From: Roseovarius sp. 217
GTDB lineage: Bacteria; Pseudomonadota; Alphaproteobacteria; Rhodobacterales; Rhodobacteraceae
Length of the DNA: 64,000 nucleotides
Assembly: GCF_000152845.1 (NCBI RefSeq)
Contig: NZ_CH902584.1
Location: 1,246,479-1,310,478, forward strand
Direction of reading: 5' to 3'
The notes under the pieces are model-generated. The model searched no databases. It saw nothing but the letters and a program-made list of their open reading frames with translations, and was not told the origin of the DNA. Positions 39,199 through 48,404 of this stretch are shown here, one piece after another (within the stretch, counting starts at the first letter, position 1; the number at the start of each line of letters is the position of its first letter). The translations under genes were made by a program, and so were the position numbers.

Positions 39199-41517
39199 TT
39201 AGCACCCCCCTTGTAGGCGCGCGACCGCCATCAGGATGCGTTCGGGCGTCGCCGGGGCATCAAGGCGCGGACACTCACGATAGTCTGTCACTGAGGCCAC
39301 CGCCATCGACAGGGCCTCGAACACCGAGATCCCCAGCATGAAAGGCGGCTCTCCTACGGCCTTGGAGCGCTTGATTGTCAGTTCTCGGTTCTCGGACCAA
39401 TCGGCGAGCTTGACGTTGAAGATACGTGGCCGGTCCGACGCCAGCGGAATCTTATAGGTCGAGGGCGCATGGGTACGCAAACGCCCGGCATCATCCCACC
39501 ACAATTCCTCTGTGGTGAGCCATCCCATGCCCTGAATGAACGCGCCCTCAACCTGCCCTTTGTCGAGAGCCGGGTTCAGCGAGAGGCCTACATCGTGCAA
39601 GATATCGCTCCGCTCGACGCGGTATTCGCCGGTCAGGGTGTCGATAACCACCTCGGAACAGGCCGCGCCATAGGCGAAATAATAGAACGGCCGCCCCTGA
39701 CCCCTGGCGCGGTCCCAGTGGATCTTTGGCGTCTTGTAAAATCCGGCTGTCGAGAGCTGCACTCGGGCCATATAAGCCTGCCGGATGAAGGCGTCAAAGC
39801 TCATGACCTCGCGCCCGACATGCACTTCGTTCGGCTTGAACACCACCGAATCGGCGGCCACATCCCATTTCTCGGCAGCAAAGTGGATAAGACGGGCCTT
39901 GATCTGTTCCACCGCATCGAGGGCCGCCATTCCGTTCAGGTCCGAGCCGCTGGACGCTGCCGTGGCGGAGGTGTTGGGTACTTTCTCGGTGGTGGTGCGT
40001 GTTATCTTGATCCGTTCGAAATCGACCTGAAAAGCCTCGGCAACCACTTGCGCGACCTTGGTGTTGAGCCCCTGCCCCATCTCGGTTCCACCGTGATTGA
40101 GGTGGATCGAGCCATCATTGTAGACATGCACGAGGGCACCGGCCTGATTGTACCAGGTCGCAGTGAAGGAAATGCCGAACTTGACCGGAGTGAGCGCGAT
40201 GCCTTTTTTCAGGACCGGAGAGGTGCGGTTGAAGGCGAGGATGTCCTGCCGCCTCCGGCGATACTCCGCGCCTTGTTCCAATTCGCTGACCAGTCGCTCG
40301 AGGATGTTGTCTTCGACCGTCTGGTGATAGGGCGTGACGTCGCGGCCGTCAGGGCCATAGAAATTCGCCTTGCGGATATCGAGAGGGTCCTGACCAAGGG
40401 CATAGGCGATCTCTTCGATCATCCGTTCGGCAGCGATCACGCCCTGCGGCCCACCAAAACCGCGGAATGCGGTATTGGACACGGTGTTGGTTTTCATTGG
40501 ATGACTCTGAAGGCGCACATTCGGATAGAAATAGGCGTTGTCGGCATGAAACAGCGCCCGGTCCGTCACGGGCCCCGAGAGATCCGCCGAGAATCCGCAG
40601 CGCGCCGCAAAATCGCCTTCAACGGCCAGAATCCGACCTGTCCCGTCAAAGGCCACATCATAATCGATCACGAAATCATGTCGCTTTCCCGTCGCGGTCA
40701 TGTCTTGGTCACGGTCGGGACGGATTTTGACGGCGCGGTTCCACTTCTTTGCGGCCAAGGCGGCGACAACGCAAAAGAGGTTCATCTGGCTTTCCTTGCC
40801 ACCGAATCCGCCACCCATGCGGCGCACGTTCACCACAACTGCGTTGGACGGTACACCGAGCACATGGGCCACCATGTGCTGCGCCTCGGAGGGGTGTTGG
40901 GTCGAGCAATGCACGATCACGTCATCATCCTCGCCGGGAATGGCAAAGGCGATCTGGCCTTCGAGATACATGTGATCCTGTCCGCCAACATGCATCCGTC
41001 CCCTTATGCGGTGCGGTGCGGCGTCCTGTGCCGGGGTCACCGCACCGCGCGTCAGCGTCAGGGGGGCGGTGACGTAAGGATACCCCGCCTCCTGCGCCGC
41101 AATTGGGTCGAGCGCATGTGGCAACGGTTCATGATCCACCTTTGCCAGCTCGGCAGCGCGCCGGGCAAGATCGCGGGTCTCGGCGATGACGGCAAAGAGC
41201 GGCTGGCCGTGGAACTGAATGGTTTCGGTGGGGAAAACCGGCTCATCGTTGAGATTGGTGGGGCTGATGTCGTTGGCACCCGGTATGTCTGCAGCGGTCA
41301 GCACACCGACAACACCAGGCGCAGCACGGACTTGCGACAGGTCTATCCCGATCAGGCGGGCATGGGCCACGTCCGAGACGCCGAGATAAGCATGAAGCGC
41401 ACCATCGGGCAGGGCGATATCATCGGTAAAATCCGCCTTGCCCGTTACATGTTTGGTTGCGCTGTCATGGATGCGACCGGTATGGACGGCCCCAATGAGT
41501 GAAACGGCGTCTTTCAT
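39199..41517 (-). CDS. xdhB: Xanthine dehydrogenase, molybdopterin-binding subunit XdhB
   Basis: This is the catalytic subunit that hydroxylates hypoxanthine and xanthine to urate at a molybdenum centre. GGGFGGKESQ is the Moco-contact motif, AFRGFGGPQG and GGTEMGQGLNTK follow, and VGEPPFMLG near the end holds the catalytic glutamate. 772 residues, full length. It lies 21 bp after xdhA. Confidence 0.97.
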   Translation of the reverse strand: MKDAVSLIGAVHTGRIHDSATKHVTGKADFTDDIALPDGALHAYLGVSDVAHARLIGIDLSQVRAAPGVVGVLTAADIPGANDISPTNLNDEPVFPTETIQFHGQPLFAVIAETRDLARRAAELAKVDHEPLPHALDPIAAQEAGYPYVTAPLTLTRGAVTPAQDAAPHRIRGRMHVGGQDHMYLEGQIAFAIPGEDDDVIVHCSTQHPSEAQHMVAHVLGVPSNAVVVNVRRMGGGFGGKESQMNLFCVVAALAAKKWNRAVKIRPDRDQDMTATGKRHDFVIDYDVAFDGTGRILAVEGDFAARCGFSADLSGPVTDRALFHADNAYFYPNVRLQSHPMKTNTVSNTAFRGFGGPQGVIAAERMIEEIAYALGQDPLDIRKANFYGPDGRDVTPYHQTVEDNILERLVSELEQGAEYRRRRQDILAFNRTSPVLKKGIALTPVKFGISFTATWYNQAGALVHVYNDGSIHLNHGGTEMGQGLNTKVAQVVAEAFQVDFERIKITRTTTEKVPNTSATAASSGSDLNGMAALDAVEQIKARLIHFAAEKWDVAADSVVFKPNEVHVGREVMSFDAFIRQAYMARVQLSTAGFYKTPKIHWDRARGQGRPFYYFAYGAACSEVVIDTLTGEYRVERSDILHDVGLSLNPALDKGQVEGAFIQGMGWLTTEELWWDDAGRLRTHAPSTYKIPLASDRPRIFNVKLADWSENRELTIKRSKAVGEPPFMLGISVFEALSMAVASVTDYRECPRLDAPATPERILMAVARLQGGC

Positions 41518-41538
41518 AGTCTCGTCTCCTTCTCTGGG

Positions 41539-43002
41539 TCAGGTCATAGCGAGGCGCACGGGGGCATCCGTCGCGGTTGCGCGCTCCAGATAGAACCGAC
41601 GCAGCAGGTTCTGGGCCGAAAGCATCCGATAGGCCGCAGAGGCGCGCCAATCGCTCAGCGGCGAGAAATCCTGGGTCAGGGCTTGTGCGGCGGCTTCGAA
41701 ACTCTCGCGGACCCAAGGCTGACCTTCGAGAGCGGTTTCTGCCGCTGTGGCACGTCTGGGCGTGGCGGCCATTCCGCCGAAGGCGATGCGTGCCTTGTGG
41801 ATGGTCCCGTTTGTCACGGTCATGTTTATGCCGACGGCCACGGCAGAAATATCCTCGTCACGCCGCTTGGAAATCTTGTAGGCCGCGTTCAGATCGTTCG
41901 GGCCGGGCAAAGGCACGCGAATGCTTTCGATGAACTCACCCGGCTGGCGGTCCTGCTTGCCATAGTCGATGAAGAAGTCCTGCAACCGCAACGTGCGGCG
42001 CTCCGGTCCCCGGCGCAGGATGATCTCTGCACCGAGGGCCATCAGCACCGGCGGTGCATCCCCGATAGGCGAGCCGTTCGCGATATTGCCGCCAACCGTG
42101 CCCATGTTGCGCACCTGCCAACCGCCGATGCGATCCCAATAGGACGACAGGTGCGGCAAATGCTCGGATAGAAGGTCGCGACACTCGGTATAGCTGGCGC
42201 CCGCACCGATCAGGAGATGCGCTCCCACTCTCTCGACGGTCTTCAGGTCTTCGAGGTGGTCCGTGAAAATGGCGGGCCCTATCACGCGCAGAAACTTCGT
42301 GACCCAGAGACCCACATCGGTTGCACCGGCCACAAAAGTCGCATCCGGGTAGGCGAGCAAGCAATCGGCAAGATCATCAATGCTGGCCGGCAGGATACTG
42401 AGATTGGTCTCGGGCCCGGAGACAACGCGCCTGTTGTCTTTCAACGCGGTTAGGCGGGAAATATTGTGCTCGCGCTCGGTGTTCAGATGATCCGAGGTGG
42501 GCGTACCGTAGCGGCTGACCGCAGCGGCGGCGCGAATGATCGGCTGATAGCCTGTGCAGCGGCACAGGTTGCCTTGCAGGGCGGTTTCGATCTGCGTTTC
42601 GGTCGGCTCGGGCACCTGCATCCAAAGCGCATAGAGAGACATAACGAAGCCGGGGGTGCAGAAGCCGCATTGGCTTGCGTGATGCTCGACCATCGCCTGT
42701 TGCACCGGGTGCAAGCGGCCATCCGGGCCGGCAAGATGTTCGATCGTGACAACGTGACACCCATCGACCGAGGCAAGAAACCGAATGCAGGCGTTAACCG
42801 GCACATAATTGAGGCCTGACGCGTCGAGACGGCCGACAAGGACGGTGCAGGCGCCGCAATCGCCTTCAGCACAACCCTCCTTGGTGCCCGTTAGGCGGCG
42901 CTCCAATCGCAAATAATCCAGCAGTGTCCGGCTCGCCTCTACGTTGGGCACGCACATGTCGTGACCATTGAGAATAAAGCGGACATCGGTGCGATGCGTC
43001 AT
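41539..43002 (-). CDS. xdhA: Xanthine dehydrogenase, FeS/FAD subunit XdhA
   Basis: XdhA carries two [2Fe-2S] clusters and FAD and passes electrons from XdhB to NAD. The ferredoxin-like cluster is CAEGDCGACTVLVG, the helical cluster CGFCTPGFVMSLY with LCRCTGYQPI, and the FAD-binding part includes FVAGATDVG and GTVGGNIANGSPIGD. 487 residues. It is the first gene of the catabolic operon, transcribed away from a LysR gene. The 158-bp gap contains a clear inverted repeat at 43097-43115. Confidence 0.97.
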   Translation of the reverse strand: MTHRTDVRFILNGHDMCVPNVEASRTLLDYLRLERRLTGTKEGCAEGDCGACTVLVGRLDASGLNYVPVNACIRFLASVDGCHVVTIEHLAGPDGRLHPVQQAMVEHHASQCGFCTPGFVMSLYALWMQVPEPTETQIETALQGNLCRCTGYQPIIRAAAAVSRYGTPTSDHLNTEREHNISRLTALKDNRRVVSGPETNLSILPASIDDLADCLLAYPDATFVAGATDVGLWVTKFLRVIGPAIFTDHLEDLKTVERVGAHLLIGAGASYTECRDLLSEHLPHLSSYWDRIGGWQVRNMGTVGGNIANGSPIGDAPPVLMALGAEIILRRGPERRTLRLQDFFIDYGKQDRQPGEFIESIRVPLPGPNDLNAAYKISKRRDEDISAVAVGINMTVTNGTIHKARIAFGGMAATPRRATAAETALEGQPWVRESFEAAAQALTQDFSPLSDWRASAAYRMLSAQNLLRRFYLERATATDAPVRLAMT

Positions 43003-43096
43003 GGTCTCCTCCCACTAAGCGGGCCTTGCGGCCGATGAACATGGATCACCATAGAAGCAAGGATTTGCCGCGACAATCACCGGAATCGGCAAACAC

Positions 43097-43115
43097 TTTC
43101 AACAAATCGTTGAAA
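43097..43115. promoter_or_regulatory. Inverted repeat in the xdhA-lysR gap, probable LysR operator
   Basis: Perfect 7-bp arms TTTCAAC and GTTGAAA are separated by 5 bp. The site is 46 bp before the LysR ATG and 95 bp before xdhA, a normal place for an LTTR site controlling divergent genes. The assignment to the adjacent regulator is inferred. Confidence 0.6.
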
Positions 43116-43160
43116 AAAGCGCCGCGACGGTGCAGGCTGGATCGGAGCTGGAGAAAGTGT

Positions 43161-44060
43161 ATGTCGTATATAGAGAGCTTGCGGGTCTTTGTCAGGGTCA
43201 TGGAATTGGGCAGCATTACCTCGGGTGGCCGTGATCTGCGGCTGACCCCGGCAGTAGCCAGCAAGCGCCTGAAGGAACTCGAGAAACGCCTTGGTGTGCG
43301 GCTTTTCAACAGGACCACCCGGTCGATGATGCCAACCGAGGTGGGCACGGTCTTTTACGAGGAAGCCAGAGCCGTGCTGCTCGCGCTCGACCATGCCGAG
43401 GCACGCGTGGCGAGCTTCTCTGAAGTGCCTCGGGGCGCAATTCGTATTACCGCACCGCTCGGAGTCGGGCGCAGGATCGTTGCGCCATTGGTGCCGGAAT
43501 TCACCGACCGCTATCCGGAAACCGAGATTAGAATGCGGCTGTCGGATCGCAAGGTCGATATTCTTGCCGACGGTCAGGATGTTGCGTTCTTTGTCGGAGA
43601 CCCCGGCGAATCCACCATGAAACTGCGCAAGTTCGCTGATTGTGATCGTGTGCTTTGTGCCGCGCCAAGCTATCTGACGCGGGCTGGCATACCCAGGACG
43701 CCGGACGACCTAATGCACGGCCATAACTGTCTCTTGCTGCGATACCCGAGGTCGCCAGAGTATTTCTGGACATTGCGCACGGATATGGGAGCGCGCAGGC
43801 TTGACGTCCAGGGCAAATATGACGCCGACGACGGCGACGTTCTGACCGATTGGGCGCTAGCGGGTCGAGGGATCGTGAACAAACCACGATTTGATATCCG
43901 TGAGCATCTGGAAAGTGGACGGCTGGTCGAGGTTCTCCCCGACACGCCGCCGATGCCGACGATCTTTGGCTGTCTTTATCCGCACAAGAAGCTTCAGGAT
44001 CCCAAGGTGCGGCTTTTCGTCGAGTATATCGCGCGGCAGTGTAAACGCTATTTTGCCTGA
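43161..44060 (+). CDS. LysR family regulator of the purine genes (first of two)
   Basis: A 299-residue LTTR from ATG 43161 (GGAGAAAG seven bases upstream). The N-terminal helix-turn-helix is FVRVMELGSITSGGRDLRLT with ASKRLKELEKRLGVRLFNRT; the effector domain follows. The closest relative in the window is the LysR at 47384-48304, with which it shares APLGVGRR(I/L)(V/I)[10 protein letters not shown] and a similar C-terminus. It diverges from xdhA and probably controls xdhABC-permease-guaD. It is convergent with allE (6 bp). Confidence 0.9.
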   Translation: MSYIESLRVFVRVMELGSITSGGRDLRLTPAVASKRLKELEKRLGVRLFNRTTRSMMPTEVGTVFYEEARAVLLALDHAEARVASFSEVPRGAIRITAPLGVGRRIVAPLVPEFTDRYPETEIRMRLSDRKVDILADGQDVAFFVGDPGESTMKLRKFADCDRVLCAAPSYLTRAGIPRTPDDLMHGHNCLLLRYPRSPEYFWTLRTDMGARRLDVQGKYDADDGDVLTDWALAGRGIVNKPRFDIREHLESGRLVEVLPDTPPMPTIFGCLYPHKKLQDPKVRLFVEYIARQCKRYFA

Positions 44061-44066
44061 GGTGTC

Positions 44067-44909
44067 TCAGATGTCGCGAAAGGCTCCGGGCGGACGCAGC
44101 GGCATGTGCCGGTTCACGTCCTTGTAGAGCAAATAGCGGAAGCGGCCTGGACCACCAGCATAGCATGCCTGCGGACAAAAGGCGCGCAACCACATGAAAT
44201 CGCCTGCCTCGACCTCGACCCAATCGGTATTCAACCGGTAAACCGCCTTGCCTTCGAGCACATAGAGGCCGTGCTCCATCACATGCGTTTCCAGAAAGGG
44301 GATTACCGCGCCCGGTTCGAATGTCACCACAGTCACATGCATGTCGTGGCGCAAGTCGGCGGGATCGACAAACCGAGTCGTTGCCCATTTCCCATCGGTC
44401 CCCGGCATCAGCGTGGGCGTGATGTCATTTTCGTTGAGAACAAGAACATCCGGTACATCAAGGTCCTCAACGGCCTCATAGGCCTTGCGGATCCAGTGAA
44501 AGCGCAAGGGCGCGTCGCCTTGATTGTGCAGGGTCCAACCGCTGGACGGCGGCAGGTAGGCATAGCCGCCTGGCGTCAGTGTGTAGGTCGTGCCGTTCAC
44601 GTTGAGCGTTGCTGTGCCCTCGACCACAAACAGCACACCTTGTGCCTGCGCACAAGTCTCGGGACGGTCCGAGCCGCCACCGGGCTGCACCTCCATGATG
44701 TATTGCGAGAAGGTCTCGGCAAAGCCACTCAGGGGCCGGGCGATCACCCAGAGGCGGGTCTCTGTCCAGAAGGGCAGAAAGCTGGTCACGATATCGCGCA
44801 TCGTGCCTTTCGGGATCACCGCATAGGCCTCGGTGAACACGGCGCGGTCAGTCAGAAGTTGGTCTTGTCCGGGGTGCCCCCCGTGGGGTGCAAAGTATTT
44901 GTTGCTCAT
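44067..44909 (-). CDS. allE: (S)-ureidoglycine aminohydrolase
   Basis: AllE (UGHAH) converts S-ureidoglycine to S-ureidoglycolate and ammonia. It is a bicupin: the first cupin holds VVEGTATLNVNGTTYTL and the second LETHVMEHGLYVLEGKAVYR, supplying the metal-binding His/Glu set. The N-terminus GGHPGQDQLLTDRAVFTEAY is typical. 280 residues. It follows allA after 82 bp containing a hairpin. Its presence implies that allantoate is degraded by an amidohydrolase rather than an allantoicase. Confidence 0.93.
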   Translation of the reverse strand: MSNKYFAPHGGHPGQDQLLTDRAVFTEAYAVIPKGTMRDIVTSFLPFWTETRLWVIARPLSGFAETFSQYIMEVQPGGGSDRPETCAQAQGVLFVVEGTATLNVNGTTYTLTPGGYAYLPPSSGWTLHNQGDAPLRFHWIRKAYEAVEDLDVPDVLVLNENDITPTLMPGTDGKWATTRFVDPADLRHDMHVTVVTFEPGAVIPFLETHVMEHGLYVLEGKAVYRLNTDWVEVEAGDFMWLRAFCPQACYAGGPGRFRYLLYKDVNRHMPLRPPGAFRDI

Positions 44910-44974
44910 GGATCATCCCGATTGTCTAAGGTTCTGTAACGATGTGCGGTGCGATGGCGACGAGCGATCCGGAA

Positions 44975-44996
44975 AATGATCGCTTTCGCGATCATT
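44975..44996 (-). terminator. Hairpin at the allA stop codon
   Basis: Perfect 9-bp arms AATGATCGC and GCGATCATT enclose a 4-base loop and include the allA stop codon. On the minus strand the stem is followed by only a short T-rich run (ATTTTCC). It may be an attenuator or an mRNA-stabilising hairpin between allA and allE rather than a full terminator. Confidence 0.5.
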
Positions 44997-45477
44997 GCGT
45001 CACGATGATCTCGCGGTCGAACCAGTGCTCCTCAAGGTTCGGCCCCGTGCCGATGCGGTCGATGACAGTGAAGAGGCCCGGCTCTGCCAGGGGGCACAAA
45101 ACGCCGTGCCAGATGCCGCGATGATAGTTCACGCCCTGCCCCGGCAGAGTTAGAAAGGCGAGCGGTTGGCCCGGTCCGCCATCCACGTCGGGGGCGACGA
45201 CCAAGAGAAACGGCGCGTCGGTCATCGGCAGAAACGCCTGACTGCCGTCGGGGTGGCGTTCTACAAGATCCAGCCTGAAGGGCAGGCTGCGCGGTTCGGC
45301 TTTGAACAAGCTGATGCCGGCGCGGCCATCGGAAAAATCGAGCCGTGCGCGATCATGAAAGCGACCACACATCCCAGCGTTGATGATCAAGTCGGGCGGA
45401 CCACTCGTATCGAGAACGTCGCCAAAAGGCGCAAACGCCTCTCCGGTCAGCGGCCGGATTTTAACGATCTCGGTCAT
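44992..45477 (-). CDS. allA: Ureidoglycolate lyase
   Basis: AllA splits S-ureidoglycolate into glyoxylate and urea. The 161-residue protein has the cupin-like family segments GEAFAPFGDVL, ERHPDGSQAFLPM, LTLPGQGVNYHRGIWHGVL and the closing DRIGTGPNLEEHWF. Its ATG overlaps the puuE-uraD stop by four bases (ATGA), so it is translated after that gene. Operon order is puuE-uraD, allA, allE. Confidence 0.95.
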   Translation of the reverse strand: MTEIVKIRPLTGEAFAPFGDVLDTSGPPDLIINAGMCGRFHDRARLDFSDGRAGISLFKAEPRSLPFRLDLVERHPDGSQAFLPMTDAPFLLVVAPDVDGGPGQPLAFLTLPGQGVNYHRGIWHGVLCPLAEPGLFTVIDRIGTGPNLEEHWFDREIIVTQ

Positions 45478-46886
45478 TGAGCAAAAATCTCCTGCAGCCG
45501 AATTTCCGCGATGCGCTCGACCTGACGGCAGGCCTCTGCGAATTCGGTGGCACGATCGTTTTCTATTCGACGCTGGAAGGTCGACAGGATCGAGGCCTTG
45601 CTGTGGTCGCGCACCGCGATGATGAAGGGAAAGCCGAACTTGGCGGTATAGGCATCGTTCAGCGCGGTGAAGGTGGACCGCTCTTCGTCCGTCAGCATGT
45701 CGAGCCCGGCCCCGGCTTGCTCTGTCGTGCTCTCGCGGGTGAGGCGGCCCGCCGCCGCCAGCTTGCCAGCAAGATCAGGATGGGCGATCAGAACAGCAAG
45801 GCGCTTGTCTTCGGCTGCGGAACGGAAGATCCGGGCAAGGGCATTATGCACCCCTGCCGCATTGTCGTGGGTTGGACCGAGTTCAAGATCATAGGCCGCA
45901 TCTGCGATCCACGGGCTATGCTCGAAGACTCCGCCAAACGCAGCAACAAACCCCTGTCGGTCCATCGCAGAGGGGCGCAGGGCCCGCGTTGGCGGATGCT
46001 CTTTTGCCCAATGGTCGGCGATCTGCGCGCGTGTGGCGAACCAGACACCTTCGTGGGCGAGGAAATGATCAAGCGCGCGCTTGAGAGCCAAGGCCCGGCC
46101 CGGACGCCCGGCAAGGCGACAATGCAAACCAATCGAAAGCATCTTGGGTGCGCCGGCCTGCCCCTCGGCATAGAGCATGTCGAAGCTGTCCTTCAGGTAA
46201 GTTTCGAATTGCGCACCTGTGGTGTATCCGGCCTGAATCGCAAAGCGCATGTCGTTGCAATCCATGGTGTAGGGAACAATCAACTGATCCTTGCCGCCGG
46301 CCCTCACCCAATAGGGCAGATCATCCGCATAGCTGTCGGCGATATAGGCAAAATCACCTTCTTCTGCAGCGAGGTCGACCGTGTTCATGGAGCATCGTCC
46401 GGTATACCAGCCTCGCGGGGGGGTCCCCACAACCTCGGTGTGCAGGCGGATTGCCTCGCGAATTTGCGCGCGCTCCTCCTCGGGGCTCATGTCCTTGTGT
46501 TCGATCCATTTCAGACCGTGGCTTGCGATCTCCCATTCCGCTCGTTTCATCGCCGCAAGTTGCGCTGGCGCGCGTGCAAGCGCGGTGGCGACGCCGTAGA
46601 CGGTGACCGGCAGATCCTTCAACAGGCGGTGCACGCGCCAGAAGCCCGCCCGGCTACCATATTCGTAGATCGATTCCATATTCCAGTGCCGCTGCCCCGG
46701 CCATGGGGCGGCGCCGGTGATTTCGGACAGGAACGCTTCCGAGGCGGCGTCACCGTGCAGGATGTTGTTCTCGCCGCCCTCTTCGTAATTGAGAACAATC
46801 TGGACGGCGATTTTCGCTCCGTCGGGCCAGTTGGCGACCGGAGCGTGCTCGCTATAGCCGGTCATGTCTCGTGGATATCGTGTCAT
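45474..46886 (-). CDS. puuE: Fused allantoinase (PuuE) and OHCU decarboxylase (UraD)
   Basis: Residues ~1-305 form a cofactor-light polysaccharide-deacetylase-like allantoinase of the PuuE type (NYEEGGENNILHGD, EIASHGLKWIEH, GWYTGRCSMNT). Residues ~310-470 form the OHCU decarboxylase UraD (LIAHPDLAGKLAAAGRLTRE followed by STTEQAGAGL, then KFGFPFIIAVR). The protein therefore does OHCU to S-allantoin and S-allantoin to allantoate. ATG 46886 has AGGAG nine bases upstream and gives 470 residues. The fusion is known in proteobacteria; both halves look intact. Confidence 0.93.
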   Translation of the reverse strand: MTRYPRDMTGYSEHAPVANWPDGAKIAVQIVLNYEEGGENNILHGDAASEAFLSEITGAAPWPGQRHWNMESIYEYGSRAGFWRVHRLLKDLPVTVYGVATALARAPAQLAAMKRAEWEIASHGLKWIEHKDMSPEEERAQIREAIRLHTEVVGTPPRGWYTGRCSMNTVDLAAEEGDFAYIADSYADDLPYWVRAGGKDQLIVPYTMDCNDMRFAIQAGYTTGAQFETYLKDSFDMLYAEGQAGAPKMLSIGLHCRLAGRPGRALALKRALDHFLAHEGVWFATRAQIADHWAKEHPPTRALRPSAMDRQGFVAAFGGVFEHSPWIADAAYDLELGPTHDNAAGVHNALARIFRSAAEDKRLAVLIAHPDLAGKLAAAGRLTRESTTEQAGAGLDMLTDEERSTFTALNDAYTAKFGFPFIIAVRDHSKASILSTFQRRIENDRATEFAEACRQVERIAEIRLQEIFAQ

Positions 46887-47033
46887 GCCATGGTTCTCCT
46901 GTTCCGATCTATTCATAAACCAGAAAATCTGAGATGTTTTTCAAAAAAAATGCGAAGCTGTGTTTTGGCAGAGTGGATTTGCCTCACATGCGGCAACCGG
47001 TTTAGAAGCATCTGAGCTTGAGGAGGCTTCAGA

Positions 47034-47387
47034 ATGACCGGTTATCTCACGACGCATGTTCTCGACACCGCACGCGGCTGCCCCGCTGAGGGGCTGAAAA
47101 TCGAGCTTTTCCGGATCGAAGGCGCAGGACGGGTTTTGCTGAGAACGCTTGAGACAAATGGGGATGGGCGCACTGACAGGCAAATTCTGCCAAAGGATGA
47201 GTTTGCCACGGGCACATATGAGCTTGTGTTCCACGTCGGGGACTACCTCATGGCCTGCAATACCCCGCCGGAAGAACCGCGCTTTCTCGACGTCATTCCA
47301 ATCCGTTTTGGCATGTCGGAGGCGTCGCATTATCATGTGCCACTTCTGCTATCGCCCTTTGGCTATTCTACGTATCGCGGCAGCTAA
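47034..47387 (+). CDS. uraH: 5-hydroxyisourate hydrolase (transthyretin-like)
   Basis: UraH converts 5-hydroxyisourate, made from urate by PuuD, into OHCU. The active-site histidine is in LTTHVLDT, arginine in NGDGRTD, and the C-terminal tetrapeptide YRGS is the diagnostic mark separating HIU hydrolases from transthyretins. 117 residues; GGAGG precedes ATG. It diverges from puuE-uraD over 147 bp and converges with the second LysR (4-bp overlap). Confidence 0.96.
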   Translation: MTGYLTTHVLDTARGCPAEGLKIELFRIEGAGRVLLRTLETNGDGRTDRQILPKDEFATGTYELVFHVGDYLMACNTPPEEPRFLDVIPIRFGMSEASHYHVPLLLSPFGYSTYRGS

Positions 47388-48304
47388 CGCAAAGTTTCCG
47401 CGGCCTTGATCATGGCCGCGATACGCTCGACCATGAATTCCATGAAGAGACGCGTTTTTGGGTCTTGCCAGCGGCGATGCGTAAAGAGGCACGCCATCTG
47501 GATCGGCTCCGGTGGGGTGCGGGTCGCGACCGGAATGAGGGCTCCGGCCCTCAGGTGTTCGGCAATTTCGAAGATCGGTTTCAGCGCAACTCCCTGCCCT
47601 GCCAATGCCCAATCTGTCAGCACATCACCATCGTCGGATTCGCAGCGCCCGGAAACGCGAAATCGCTTTGGGCCATCGGGGGTCGAGAGCAGCCATTGAA
47701 ACTCGGTCGCGCCCGGAAAGCGCAGATTGAGGCACTCATGCCCGTCCGCGATCAGGTCGTCACCACTCTCGGGAAGTCCTCTTTTTGCAACGTAATCTGG
47801 CGAGGCGCAGAGAATGCGTGCGACATCCGCAATCTTGCGGATGCGTAGGTTGCTGTCTTCGGGTTGGCCAAGGAAGAAAGCGAGATCCAACCCCTCGGTT
47901 GTCAGATCGACCTTGCGGTCGGTGAGTCTGAGCCGCACCTTGACCTCTGGATAGGCTTGCAGGAATTCAGGCACTTGGGGCGCTATCAGCCGGCGGCCAA
48001 CACCCAGAGGCGCCGCCACGTAGAGCGACCCTTTCGGGTTTTCTGTCATGTTGACAATCTGCGCCTCGGCGCGTTCGACCGCCTCCAGGATTTCGCTCGC
48101 GCCGCTGTAAAAGGATTGCCCCTGTTCCGTCGGTGTCAGACTGCGGGTTGTGCGCTGAAAGAGGCGTACGCCGAGATGCTCTTCCAGTTGTGAAATCCGC
48201 GAGGAGGTGACAGCGGGGGAAATTCGCAGATCGCGCCCGGCGGCGGACATGCTCCCCAGCTCATAGACTCGGACGAAGGTGCGGATATTGTCGAGATAGG
48301 ACAT
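47384..48304 (-). CDS. LysR family regulator (second of two)
   Basis: A 306-residue LTTR with helix-turn-helix [20 protein letters not shown] and [20 protein letters not shown], and an effector-binding domain. Strong resemblance to the LysR at 43161-44060 suggests duplication within the cluster. It is divergent from puuD (100 bp gap) with an inverted repeat at 48329-48344, so it probably controls puuD and perhaps uraH and puuE-uraD. The effector is unknown; a urate pathway intermediate is plausible. Confidence 0.9.
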   Translation of the reverse strand: MSYLDNIRTFVRVYELGSMSAAGRDLRISPAVTSSRISQLEEHLGVRLFQRTTRSLTPTEQGQSFYSGASEILEAVERAEAQIVNMTENPKGSLYVAAPLGVGRRLIAPQVPEFLQAYPEVKVRLRLTDRKVDLTTEGLDLAFFLGQPEDSNLRIRKIADVARILCASPDYVAKRGLPESGDDLIADGHECLNLRFPGATEFQWLLSTPDGPKRFRVSGRCESDDGDVLTDWALAGQGVALKPIFEIAEHLRAGALIPVATRTPPEPIQMACLFTHRRWQDPKTRLFMEFMVERIAAMIKAAETLR

Positions 48305-48328
48305 TGTTCTGGATTTTTTGATGCTGCT

Positions 48329-48344
48329 TGGCTTTTCTTAGCCA
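48329..48344. promoter_or_regulatory. Inverted repeat in the lysR-puuD gap
   Basis: Arms TGGCT and AGCCA are separated by 6 bp, 25 bp before the LysR start and 60 bp before the puuD ATG. The arms are short, so it is a weaker operator candidate than the site at 43097. Confidence 0.35.
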
Positions 48345-48404
48345 TACCAGAGCAATTCGATCTCGCCTAGAGTGCTCGGGACTTTGACACTCGGGAGGCT
48401 GGCA

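Noticed and set aside
39469..41502. 677-codon open frame on the plus strand opposite xdhB
   Set aside because: It is the antisense shadow of a complete xdhB gene in high-GC DNA; the translation has no family features.
45477..47015. 512-codon plus-strand frame opposite puuE-uraD
   Set aside because: Shadow of the fused gene, with Arg/Gly/Pro-rich non-protein-like composition and no ribosome site.
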